Shown here one piece after another: positions 9,991 to 19,605 of a stretch of DNA of 64,000 bases. A program made the position numbers and the translations under genes. The number at the start of each line of letters is the position of its first letter. The stretch's first letter is position 1. The notes beneath the pieces were generated by a model. That model was not told the origin of the DNA. It was given only the letters and a program-made list of their open reading frames with translations, and did not search any database. The stretch is from Sorex araneus (taxonomy: Eukaryota; Chordata; Mammalia; Eulipotyphla; Soricidae), in contig NC_073306.1 of the NCBI RefSeq assembly GCF_027595985.1, positions 190,654,500 through 190,718,499 on the forward strand, read 5' to 3'.

Positions 9991-10720
9991 ATATGATGAC
10001 ATTCCATAGGTCAACAGGAATCACTTTTACCCCTGTAGTAGTTGCATAGTTTTATAATATGTTGAATTATAAGTTATTTGACCAAACTCTCCTCAAGTGA
10101 CATTTTAGTTGATGCTGTTAGGTTGATACCATAAATAATATGGTACAAATATGTTTTGCACATCTTTATATTTTTCCAATTATTTTCCTTTGCATAAATC
10201 ACTAGAGGTGAAATTGCTAGGTCAAAGTATATTCACATTTTTTGATTTTTATGCATATAGCCTTCCAGAAAGGTTGAACCAATTTCCACACTGGTCAATA
10301 GAATATGATGACAATTATTTCTACATAATTTCATGAATTAAAGCGGGTTAAAGTGCCAATAAGTGAAAATGGTATCAAGTTAACTTGCCTTTTTTTGATT
10401 TCTGATGGTCAAAAATATCTTTACATATTTAATGAAGTTTTATAAATTGTATTTTTATTTAAGAAAAGATCTTCCACGTGATCTACACTTTTCCTAGTTT
10501 TTTTCCTCAGTGTTGATCAGAGTGATAGGTGTTATTGGTTGAGTAGTGAAATTTTACATTTTTATTTTAAAAGGAAGTTAAATTTATGTAAATTTTGGTG
10601 TGTACTCTTTTATTCACTACTAAAGACAATGAATTTTCTTTAACTTATTATTTTAGCTTCTATTCAAGATACAAGAGGTTCTCTTTTTCAAACAATGCCA
10701 CCTTTTCTTTTCATGCACTG
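9991..10720 (-). mobile_element. Old L1 fragment (3' end of ORF2 and 3' UTR), minus strand
   Basis: The block at 10206-10225, GGTGAAATTGCTAGGTCAAA, and the downstream GCCTTCCAGAAAGGTTGAACCAATTTCCACA-like text match the reverse complement of the conserved end of mammalian L1 ORF2. The region is far too diverged for an open frame. It is unrelated in age to the young L1 at the left. Confidence 0.65.
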
Positions 10721-11149
10721 TTCTCTCAAACTGAGAAAAATATGTTCACAATTACAGTAATAATTATATACTTTAGTCTCTACACCTTTTGCTGCCCAGG
10801 GTAGACACTACATTTTTTCTGATAATTGGCAGTTTTCTCTGCACACTGTCAAGATCTGTATATGTGGCAACTGAACCTAGGTAGTCAACATAGCTCCTTC
10901 CAAAGATATACATTGTTTTGGTTCTGAGTAGAATATAGTCTTGAGAAAACTGTGTCAGTTCCTACCTAGGATACATTAGCTTTGGTTCTAAATATACTAT
11001 ATGATATAGAGATAGCATATTCTTACTAGTATAAAGGATACTTAAGGCAAACATAATTGCAGTATCGTATTTGCAATAAATTCCAAATCTGGGTGCTTAC
11101 TGCTTCACAATTAGTATTCAAGTCACAGGGATGATATATATATACATAT
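10721..11149. other. Anonymous AT-rich sequence
   Basis: I see no gene or recognisable repeat here. Confidence 0.4.
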
Positions 11150-11195
11150 AAATATAAGCATGACCCTCTTATAAATTAGGGTCATGCTTATATTT
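11150..11195. repeat. Perfect 18-bp inverted repeat (hairpin)
   Basis: The left arm AAATATAAGCATGACCCT (11150-11167) is the exact reverse complement of the right arm at 11178-11195, around a 10-nt loop CTTATAAATT. Confidence 0.92.
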
Positions 11196-11212
11196 CTTAT
11201 AATATAAGAAAA

Positions 11213-11560
11213 AAAGGCTTATTGACAGATTAGCAACCTGAGATGGTGGGTTCATTTCCCCTAAAAACATGTTGTCTTCATGGTCAAAAGAAGCAGTTTT
11301 ATAGGAAAAGAGCACATTTTTCAAAAGGGTGGGCTATAGATTGGTGGGTACCATGGTGATATATAAATTCTGTCACGGGTTGACCCTATAAAGCACATCT
11401 CCAATGTAACTACAAAAAAAGTATGATCTCTTATCCTTTAGCAGAAGAGAAATGGGACATTGTCATTATTTTTTTAAAAAAATCGAACTGCCCCAACAAG
11501 TTTTCTGATTTCTAATATTGAATCTTGATTTGTTTGGGTCAGCTTTATATCAGTATACAG
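11213..11560 (-). repeat. LTR-like interspersed repeat, copy X2
   Basis: This region is homologous by eye to 9310-9990 (SINE removed). It carries GGTACCATGGTGATATATAAA, CTCTTATCCTTTAGCAGAAG and TTTCTAATATTGAATCTTG. The two copies lie about 1.9 kb apart in the same orientation. The family is not identified. Confidence 0.5.
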
Positions 11561-11597
11561 ACTTTAATGATTTAAGCCAAAACCCCAATAAGGCATG

Positions 11598-12805
11598 TGT
11601 GTGTTCACAAAAGGGACCAGTGGGGCTCTATCTCTTCCGCCACCAGTGTTCAGCGTTTGGTAGTCTCACGCTGCTTCCATCACCCCAGGGAGGCTGATGG
11701 GGATGGGCAGGCGAAGGAAGGAACAAGTGCTAGGCTGGTCATATCAATTGCAGTTTATTCCAATCTCCGTTCCCCTTCTGCTTCTGTCTCTCAGCCCTTC
11801 TGCTTCTCTCTCTCCCAAGCCCAGCTCACTCTCACTTCTTTCACCTTGTGTTCTGCTTCTGTGTCTCCCCTGCTTCTGTATCTTCTCCTGTGCTTCTCCT
11901 ACAGTCTTAGTTTATATAACAATCACATGGCGTGGTAACACAAAGGTGGGTTGGAACATTAACACATCAACAAAGAGGTAAGCATCCTCAAGGACAAATT
12001 CTCATCTAAGAAGGTTACTAGGAGATCTGCTCAAGGGTGGGATCCAAACTAGGGTGTGTGCTTTCTTCTTTCCTCAGCTAGTAATCCACTTTAATAATTG
12101 TAGTAAATCTACTTCTATTATTTCTAGCAATGTCATTCTGTATGAGCACAGTAAGAGCTATAAACTTAAAGTTTGGTTCTTCCTGAGGACATCTTACTAT
12201 ACATTCCAGACCACAGTCCTCAGGCCAGGTTAGTCTTCCTAACCTCAACAGGGTCCTAGTCTTGTCGTTACTTTTGGATCATGACAACATTTGTCTATGA
12301 CCATGCTCTCAACTTATAGTTGAGTATTGTGGTGCTTTGGCCTGCCCCATTTCAATGCCAGGGTAGCTCACAGCTTGCCCTGGGTCCATTCCGTCCCTCA
12401 TTGGGACCCTGCTTTTGGGGTGCTAGGAACTAAGGGCAACTGAGTCGAGAAAGCTGATAACCAAGAGTAAATATTATTGGAGTCAATCAACTCCCAAGTT
12501 ACAGAGCTTAATATTAACTGTCTTCCTGTGTCCATACAGAAAGGACATTGCTTTAAGGTAAACTCTGCAAAAGACACTAACTTATAATACAAGTTCAGAG
12601 TCCTTAGAAGGATCTGATCTTACAAGATAATAGAATCTAATTAGGGAAAAGGTGATTAACTAGTTGGGAAGGAGGGTTCAGAGAAGAGTTTACAGATAAA
12701 CAGAGGAAGGGAGTGTCTCCAGGAGTGTCAAACCCAAGCTCCCTGTGGCAAGGGAGGAAGGAAAAATCAATATTATCCTAAAATGATTAGAGCTATACTC
12801 CAACA
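11598..12805 (-). mobile_element. Solo LTR, endogenous retrovirus class II-like (copy 1)
   Basis: On the minus strand the element begins TGTTGGAGTATAG and ends ACACACA, so it has TG...CA ends. It is flanked by a perfect 6-bp duplication GGCATG at 11592-11597 and 12806-12811, the size typical of class II (ERVK-like) retroviruses. A minus-strand TATATAAAC lies at about 11911-11920 and an AATAAA at 11754-11759, which fits U3, R and U5 order. No retroviral coding sequence adjoins it. It is homologous to 40228-41365. Confidence 0.82.
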
Positions 12806-12926
12806 GGCATGTTCCTGTTGGAGTGAAATATGATGATGAGTGAAAGCCATGGCTTAAGCACAGGAGTTTTAGTAATAAGAATGATTTTAAATTTGTTATT
12901 TACCTTTTTAAAAAGTATTGTCACCT
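12806..12926. other. Anonymous sequence beside the solo LTR
   Basis: It begins with the right-hand target duplication; CCTGTTGGAGT at 12814-12824 mirrors the LTR terminus. Confidence 0.4.
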
Positions 12927-13185
12927 GTCACTTGTCATCTTGTTAATCTTTGATTCGCTTGAGTGGGCACCAGTAATGTCTCCATTTGTCCCTGTCACAT
13001 GCTAGTGTAGACCAATGATATCTGTTTGCTTCAGGAACAGGAAGAGCCTCAAATCGTTCATTCAGCATTTTGATAAAGAAATCTTACCATCTCGTTGATG
13101 GGTGGCCACGTGGTCTTTTGATATCCTGTGGAATCCAGTTGGTAACTGCTCTAGTCCAGTGGTCGTGTCTGAATCACATTACGTG
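12927..13185 (-). mobile_element. RTE-clade LINE 3' fragment, minus strand
   Basis: Read on the minus strand it carries the same end as the RTE copies at 18320-18610 and 49095-49425, from the CACTGGACTAGAGCAGTTACC region through CTCAAGCGAATCAAAG to the terminal repeat. It is a 5'-truncated copy without coding capacity. Confidence 0.85.
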
Positions 13186-13929
13186 TTTATATTGTAAATG
13201 TAAAATTTTAAGTGTACACATAAAGAAAGAGATTTTCCCAGAATAGAAAAATACCAATTTACTACCTACACAAACCTTAATCAAGGAAGAAAACATGAAA
13301 TAAGAAGACCATATTGTTCTGATCAATTATAGTCATGTAATCATGTAAATCACATAATTCTTAAGTTTCTGAATTCTTTATTATACAAAAGAGAAAATGC
13401 AGAGTCTTGATTGAATCAGCCATATACATACTGATCGTCAATCAGTGAGTACATGATAAAAATGTTTTAGACATTATAAAATGGAAAAAAAAACCCTCAC
13501 ACATATTCTTCCTTAGGAAATGTGTTGAAAATATGCTTTGAATTAAATAAATCTATTAGGAAAATGTGAAACCAAAATCCAAACAAAGAAATCCCTAAGA
13601 TGACATAGTAAATAATTGTCAGGGAGCTACCTGTGAATAAGAGGGAATGGAACAAAAGGAAGAGGCTTCAGTTAGAGAGAGGGTGGTTTCAAATAAATAA
13701 TTAAATGATTAAGTTTATTCTTTTAAAAAACACTGTGTATTATTCTTTGAAAAATACAACGTATTATTATTTTTACATGTAATAATAAGGAAATCCATAG
13801 CTGCTGGTTTAACTTAAATGGTAACCTAATTATATTGGGTTCAAAAGAAAAAAGTCAGAGTATGTGTTGGGCTATAACAGATATGTCCTCATTCATAACA
13901 GTATTAGACAGACATATAATTATTAAATC
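13186..13929. other. Anonymous AT-rich sequence
   Basis: No gene or repeat family is recognised. Confidence 0.4.
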
Positions 13930-13945
13930 AAAAATAGCATTGGTG

Positions 13946-14584
13946 GCTGCCGAGATGTGACCCCGGGGGCCACACGCATGTGCGGCTCCTCTGCAGCTGC
14001 ACGAGCATGAATCCAGACCCAGCTGAACCAACTTCAACATGGGCAGCTCCTTGCAGATTGTCTCCAGCCAGAGAACTAAGCCGAGACCCCATGCCCGTCC
14101 AGGAGGGGAAAGGTATTTCTCTCTCTCGCCTGTCCCCTCCCGGGGATGAAGGGTGTGGGGACGCCATATTATGACGACCACAGATGGGGTTTACAAGCTT
14201 GCAATGATTGAATATCCGGAAGAAATCTCCCTGGACTTAGTTGTTAAAGTACAGAAATACAAAACCGCGCAACCTCATTTCTCTTCACAACAGGTCTGAC
14301 TCTAGTGGGGTGCTCCTAATAATAATGGTGAGGTTTGTGTTGAAATACGGAATGTAACCAAAGTAAATAGAAAGTAAAGTGAAATTTATCAGTTACAAGG
14401 CGGGGGGGGGGGTCCGGGGGTGGGCGGGATGGGAGGTGTACTGTGTTTTTTTTTTTTTTTTGTCTTCGGTGGTGGGATATGGGCACTGGTGAAGGGATGG
14501 TTGTTTCAGCATTGTATGACTAAGACTTAAGCCTGAAAGCATTGTAATTTTCCACATGGTGATTCAATAAAATAAAATTTATAA
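13946..14584 (+). mobile_element. Composite non-autonomous element with L1-like 3' module (element A)
   Basis: A 640-bp insertion is flanked by 16-bp direct repeats AAAAATAGCATTGGTG (13930-13945) and AAAAATAGCAATGGTG (14585-14600). The GC-rich head (CCGAGATGTGACCCCGGGGG onward) has no counterpart elsewhere in the window. From about 14250 (GTACAGAAATACAAAACCGC) it matches elements B and C. It ends with a G-run tract, GGGCACTGGTGAAGGGATGG and AATAAAATAAA, like the L1 3' UTR at 8540-8720. There is no open frame of note. It was very likely mobilised by L1. Confidence 0.82.
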
Positions 14585-14600
14585 AAAAATAGCAATGGTG

Positions 14601-14767
14601 TATAACACTGAGGAATATAAACAGGAGATTTCTGGAAAAATTAAAATTGAGTAAGAAGATGAATGAGGCATTGCATAACTCCTGTAAGAAGCTTTTTGTA
14701 GTGCTTGGCTTGTTAAAAACTTAGATGTTTTGTATTGACCAAGAAAATTAATTAATTTAAAATAGTT
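14601..14767. other. Anonymous sequence
   Basis: No gene or repeat family is recognised. Confidence 0.35.
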
Positions 14768-14955
14768 TCAAGAGCCCTGAGTACAGTGGGTAGGACACTT
14801 ACCTTGCATGTGTCCAACTCTGGTTTGATTGTCAGGATCTCACATGGTCCCTTGAACCTACTAGGTATGATCCCTGAGTATTGAGTCAGGAGTTAAGACC
14901 TGAGTACCACTGTGTGTGCTCCTGACCCCCCCAAAGAAGAAGTAATTTTAAAAAA
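14768..14955 (+). mobile_element. tRNA SINE, poly(A) type (old)
   Basis: AGTACAGTGGGTAGGACACTTACCTTGCATG, then CATGGTCCCTTGAACC and TCAGGAGTTAAGACCTGAGTACCAC-type text, follow the type I order. The copy is diverged. Confidence 0.7.
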
Positions 14956-15012
14956 GAAAACAATTATAGACAGTAATTTAATACAGTAAACATGTATGCT
15001 ACTGCTTAATTG

Positions 15013-15179
15013 TTTTGGGGGGGTGGGTCTTTGGCTCACATCTAGCAGTGGCCAGGGACTAACTCTGACTGCATTCAGAGTTCATCCTTGTGACCCTCTG
15101 GGAGTCAGGCAGAAGTAGGACTAAATCCAGAGCCTCACACACTAAGGCAGCTTCTACTGTTGAACCAGGTCCCTGGCCC
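15013..15179 (-). mobile_element. tRNA SINE, poly(A) type, minus strand
   Basis: It begins with a GGGGGGGTGGGTC tail complement and ends ACCAGGTCCCTGGCCC, the complement of the SINE head. It abuts the next SINE directly. Confidence 0.6.
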
Positions 15180-15372
15180 TATTGTTCATTTTTGGGAAGT
15201 GGGGGCACGGAGACCGCACTCTGATGCTCAGTGGTTACTCCTGGATCTGCACTCAGGAATTACTCCTGGTAGTGCTTGGGGAGTCATATGGGATGCCAAG
15301 GATCAAACCCAGAAAGGCTGCATGCAAAGCAAGCACCTACCCACTGTACTATCACTCTGGCCCCCCATTTCT
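15180..15372 (-). mobile_element. tRNA SINE, poly(A) type, minus strand
   Basis: GGTTACTCCTGGATCTGCAC, CAGGAATTACTCCTGG and CTACCCACTGTACTATCACT give the full type I order on the minus strand. It is fairly well preserved. Confidence 0.85.
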
Positions 15373-16678
15373 AAGTTTTAAGGTCTATGTCTGTCATTAA
15401 GTAACTTTTAGTGAGAAAAAAAAGTCATATGTTGAACTATTTAGGATTTAAAACATATATATTTTTCAGAAAAGGTTTCTCAGATGTGAGAAACGGGTAA
15501 CCAAAAGTGTTACTTTGATGTAAAAAGTTTTTTTTTTTTACTTTTTTTCCTGTCAGCCTTTAAATGTCAATTCCCATAAGAAGTTATTAAGGCAGTGTTT
15601 CAGGTAATGTGATTTTAAGCTCTAGGAAACCTAATTACAGCATGGGTGGTGTGCCTTCAAAAAGATCTTGTGTGGTATACACATCACCAAAACAGTCTGA
15701 TTTCATTTGACTTCGAGAGCCTATTCTTCCTATGCTTTCGATTTTGACTTTTTTTTTCTTTTTAAAGCTGTATTAATCAAAGTCAAAATACTCTCACTTG
15801 TTCTCTTAAGGCTTATGATAAGATACTTAAGAACAGCCATTATTTACAATGATGGAAGCACATCAATCAAGGTTCTATATTCAGAAAGAGAAAACAATAG
15901 AATTAGACTTTATATTCATTGCCTCTGTTGTCAAAAATTAAAGGTAAATTTTACTGCATTTCTATTTGTACCTTTAAAAACATGTCAATATAAAAATAAT
16001 CAGTTTTATCTTGTAAGGTGACATTGTGACATTTTGTCAACACAGAACAAACTCGTGGTATGTGGTAATTCTAAAAAGAAACTCAAGACCAGAGGAAGGG
16101 TTTCTTTCTTCTCCTGTGTGAAATATAGTTTTGATGAAGGTAGAGATAAACAAGATTTGAAAATTTGTAAGTTAAAAATAACCGTGTTTGAAAGGTTTTT
16201 AGAAAAACTTTGTAACCAGAGATAAAAATGAATAATGTTCCTATAAGGCAGATTAAAAATCAAATAAAAATAAGAGATTGTATGTAAAAAAATATTTCAG
16301 AGTTCGAGTACAAATGTTATTCAAAATTCTCATACTGTGAGGGGTTCATACAGCATAGTTGGGAAAGGATCATAGACAGGATGAACCCTAGAAGACTTCA
16401 CAATCTTCTGATTCTAAGGCAGTTGATGCAACAACTTTGTGAAATGAACCATTGGCTTTTGTGATTATTGCATTTAACTATTTTCTTATATAAATAGTAT
16501 TAATAAATGTATTAAAACATATCTGTATGACTGCTTTAGATTAAAATGAATTACTCAATGTTCCAAGGAGAACTTGGAGTCTTCCAAATCTATTTACAAG
16601 TTTGCAAAATTAGTCTGAAACAAATCATTAATTGTTTGGCAAGTGTTGGCCAATGCAACAGAAGATGAGAAAAATATT
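15373..16678. other. Anonymous AT-rich sequence
   Basis: Short open frames here look like chance products. I see no gene. Confidence 0.4.
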
Positions 16679-18621
16679 TGCAATGCTCACCTGTCCTTCG
16701 CCAACTATAAGACCAAGATGATTGCCCTCTGACATCCTGATGAATCTATCACATCTTCCAGAAGGGCAATGGAGAGGATTATTCACAACTTCTCAGATCT
16801 CTTTGATAGCCACGTTCACTTGTCCACATACCAAATTCTGCAGGATGGATATGTTGTTCCCAACATCCTCCTTTCCGAAATTCGATACGCCATTTCATTG
16901 GTAAAGATGCGTATAGCACCCGGTCCAGAGAGGTCCGACCCGAACACCTGAAGAATCTGCCACCAGTACTCATCAATATACTGTCTCGGCTCTTCACACA
17001 CTACCTGTCTTAATGCAAGGTTCCATCCCAATGGAAAACCAGCAGGACTCTTCTGTTGCACAACAAGGGAGACATACAAACCATCAGCAACTATCACCCA
17101 ATCTGCCTGTTGTTCATCTACAAGTGGTTCTCTAGAGTCATCCTGAATAGAATAGAATAGAAAGAACACTAGGTGAAGGACAACCATGCGAGCAAGCCAG
17201 GTTCTGAAAAGGATTCAGCATGATTGACCATATCCACACAGTGACCAAGCTCATTGAAGTTTCTCGAGAGTTCAAGATGCCGCTCTGTCTAACGTTCATC
17301 AACTTAAAGAAGGCGTTCGATTCTGTTGAGACTGAAATGGTCATTTTTTTTTGGGGGGGGTCACACCTGGCGATGCATAGGGGTTACTCCTGGCTCTTCT
17401 CTCAGGAATTACTACTGGCGGTGCTCAGGGGACCATATGGGATGCTGGAATTGGAACCTGGGTTGTCCTCGTGCAAGGTAAATGCCCTACGCTCTGTGCT
17501 ATCACTCCAGCCCCAGAGCCTGAAGTGGTCATCGAAGCTCTAGCCAAACAGGGCGTTCAAACTCAGTATGTCAAGATTCTCCTCAAGCTATATTACAGAT
17601 TCACCACCAGGATCTCCCCATTCTATAAGGAAGTGATCATTGACATAAAGAGAGGGGTTCGGCAGGGTGATAACCTTTTACCGAAACTCTTCAGTGCCAC
17701 CCTCGAGAATGTCATGAGACGACTGGAATGGGAAGGAATGGGAGTGAAGATAGAAGGTCGGCAATTACACCACCTTCCCTTTGCAGATGACATCATTCTA
17801 ATAACACCAAACATTAGCCAAGCGGCACAAATGCTGGCCAACATCAACCGCAAGTGTGGAAAGGTCAGACTGCAGCTGAGTCTCACCAAAACAATGTTCA
17901 TGAAAAACAAACTAGTCCCTGACGTTCCATTTACTCTCAATGGAACGAACATCTCCAAATACAGCAGCTCTGTGTACCTGGGTTGAGAACTCAACATGAG
18001 GAATGACTTGGCTCCAGAACTGTGCAGCAGGAAGAGAGCAGCATGGAACGCCTTCAAGAACTTCAAAGAAGTGGATAAGAGGATAAAGAACCTCTGGCTC
18101 CAGACACATCTTTTCGACTCCACCGTTCTTCCTGCACTAACGTACGCCTCAGAGACATGGGCCCTATGCAAACAGAATAAGGACACTATTCGGATATCCC
18201 AAAGAGGAATTGAAAGAGCTATGCTTGGAGTATCACGTTTCACTCAAGTGAGAGAAGGAATCTGGAGTTGGGGCCTCCATTGATGATCAAGAATCAGTGA
18301 CCCTGTCTCATTTGCCAAGGTGTCAAAAATCAGATGGGCTGGAGACATTATGCAATTCAGAGACGACCGCTGGACTAGAGTTGTTACTGACTGGATTCCA
18401 TGGAACGTCAAAAGACCGTGTGGCCGCCCACCTATGACATGGTCAGTCTTCTTCGTCAAAACCCTGAATGAACAGTTTGAGGCTCTCCCTGTTCCTGGAG
18501 CGAGCAGATACCATTGGGCTACACTAGCACCTGACAGGGACAAATGGAAACATTACTGGTGCCCCCTCGAGCAAATCGAAGATCAACGGGATGACAAATG
18601 ACTAGTGACAGGTGACAATAC
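16679..18621 (+). pseudogene. RTE-clade LINE, 5'-truncated and broken (copy 1)
   Basis: This is a reverse-transcriptase remnant lacking the endonuclease region. Visible pieces are MIDHIHTVTKLIEVSREF (from 17220), a motif A block FINLKKAFDSVE, RGVRQGDNLLPKLFSATLENVMRR-type text, FADDIILI (about 17783-17806), YLG, TYASETWALCKQ, then RWAGDIMQFRDDRWTR and a C-terminal HWATLAPDRDKWK. These are the signatures of the RTE clade, not of L1. It is broken by a SINE at 17345-17515 and by TGA codons at 17984-17986 and 18281-18286; the first replaces the CGA found in copy 2. The motif A aspartate reads N. A weak 7-bp AAATATT direct repeat may flank it (16672-16678, 18622-18628). Confidence 0.9.
17345..17515 (-). 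mobile_element. tRNA SINE, poly(A) type, inserted in the RTE copy
   Basis: The T-run and GGGGGGGGTCACACC mark the tail complement, and CTCCAGCCCC marks the head. A 17-bp target duplication (17328-17344 and 17516-17532, two mismatches) flanks it. Removing the insert and one duplication (188 bp) brings the RTE frame back into register. Confidence 0.93.
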
Positions 18622-18662
18622 AAATATTCTGACAGACTATTGGAATATTTATGATTACTAAT

Positions 18663-18774
18663 CGAAGAGCCCGCAATATGCCAAAAACAGTAACGAGTCT
18701 CACAATGGAGACATTATTGGTGCGTGCTCGAGCAAATCGATGAGCAACGGGACGACAGTGCTACAGTGCTACTA
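18663..18774 (+). mobile_element. RTE-tailed SINE (type II), 5'-truncated
   Basis: It begins within the body (AATATGCCAAAAACAGTAAC) and ends GCAACGGGACGACAGTGCTACAGTGCTACT, so the 3' tail is a short tandem repeat, not poly(A). It lies about 40 bp after the end of RTE copy 1. Confidence 0.8.
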
Positions 18775-18782
18775 AATTGAGG

Positions 18783-18944
18783 AGGAGGGGCACACCCAGC
18801 TTTTTTGAGGGCTTTGTTCTTCTCCCTGTGCTTATGCATCACTTCTGGCAGTTCTGCCAGATTATATGTGACACGGGGGATCAAACTTGGGTTGTACCTG
18901 TGGAAGGCAAGTGTCTTACCAACTATAGTATTTCTTTGGCCCCA
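18783..18944 (-). mobile_element. tRNA SINE, poly(A) type, minus strand (old)
   Basis: GGGGCACACCCAGC at the left and CTATAGTATTTCTTTGGCCCC at the right are the complements of a type I tail and head. Confidence 0.7.
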
Positions 18945-18985
18945 GATTATGATATGTTTTTTAACAAAAACTAAAGTTTAATTAG

Positions 18986-19110
18986 GGACTTGGGAGATAG
19001 ACCAGTGGAATAGACTACATGTTTTGCATGCAGGAAGCCTGGGTTATATTCCCAGATCCTCCTAGTATGAGTGATCCCCAAGTTAATCTATTTGTTCTTC
19101 AGAAAAATGG
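18986..19110 (+). mobile_element. Old tRNA SINE
   Basis: GGGACTTGGGAGATAGACCAG and GTTTTGCATGCAGGAAGCCTG follow the SINE head; the 3' half is decayed. Confidence 0.6.
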
Positions 19111-19436
19111 AGAGATGCTCTGTTTTATTGAAATAACTTGTTTTATTATATATGCTTTGCTGAAAAAACTTATGAGTTTGTTTTATTTAAAGAACTTGTA
19201 AATTCTTCAAAGCTTTTAGAAACAAGTATAGATTAAATGCTGGATTCTGAGTCTGATTGTTCAATTTGCATTTCTATGCTTGGTTCACCTCTCTGAGTAT
19301 ATTAATTTTAAATACCTGTAGAATATTTTGATAAATTATTCTTAAATTTATTAAAATTGCTTTTGCTTTATATGTAGATATATATTTTAATTTTAACTCT
19401 TGATTTTTAATTTTATCTTAGATTTTATTTTTTTCT
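19111..19436. other. Anonymous AT-rich sequence
   Basis: No gene or repeat family is recognised. Confidence 0.35.
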
Positions 19437-19605
19437 TGGGGCTGAAGAGATATTACAGTTGGCAGGGAACTTAGTTTCCATGCAGCCAACCTGGGTTTGA
19501 CCTCCAGCACCACATATGGTCCTTTTAACATGGCCAGGAATAATTCCTGAATGCAGACTCAGGAGCAATCCCTGAGTATTGCTGGGTCTGGCCTCCCAAG
19601 AAACG
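19437..19605 (+). mobile_element. tRNA SINE, poly(A) type
   Basis: GGGGCTGAAGAGATATTACAG, CAACCTGGGTTTGACCTCCAG, CATATGGTCC and AGACTCAGGAGCAATCCCTGAG give the complete type I order with moderate divergence. Confidence 0.8.

Noticed and set aside
11597..11938. 113-aa Ser/Leu-rich frame
   Set aside because: It lies in the LTR R/U5 pyrimidine-rich repeat and has no retroviral or host protein motif.
13855..14181. Overlapping 60-110 aa frames in the GC-rich head of element A
   Set aside because: Open in several frames at once, which fits base composition; not shared with element B.
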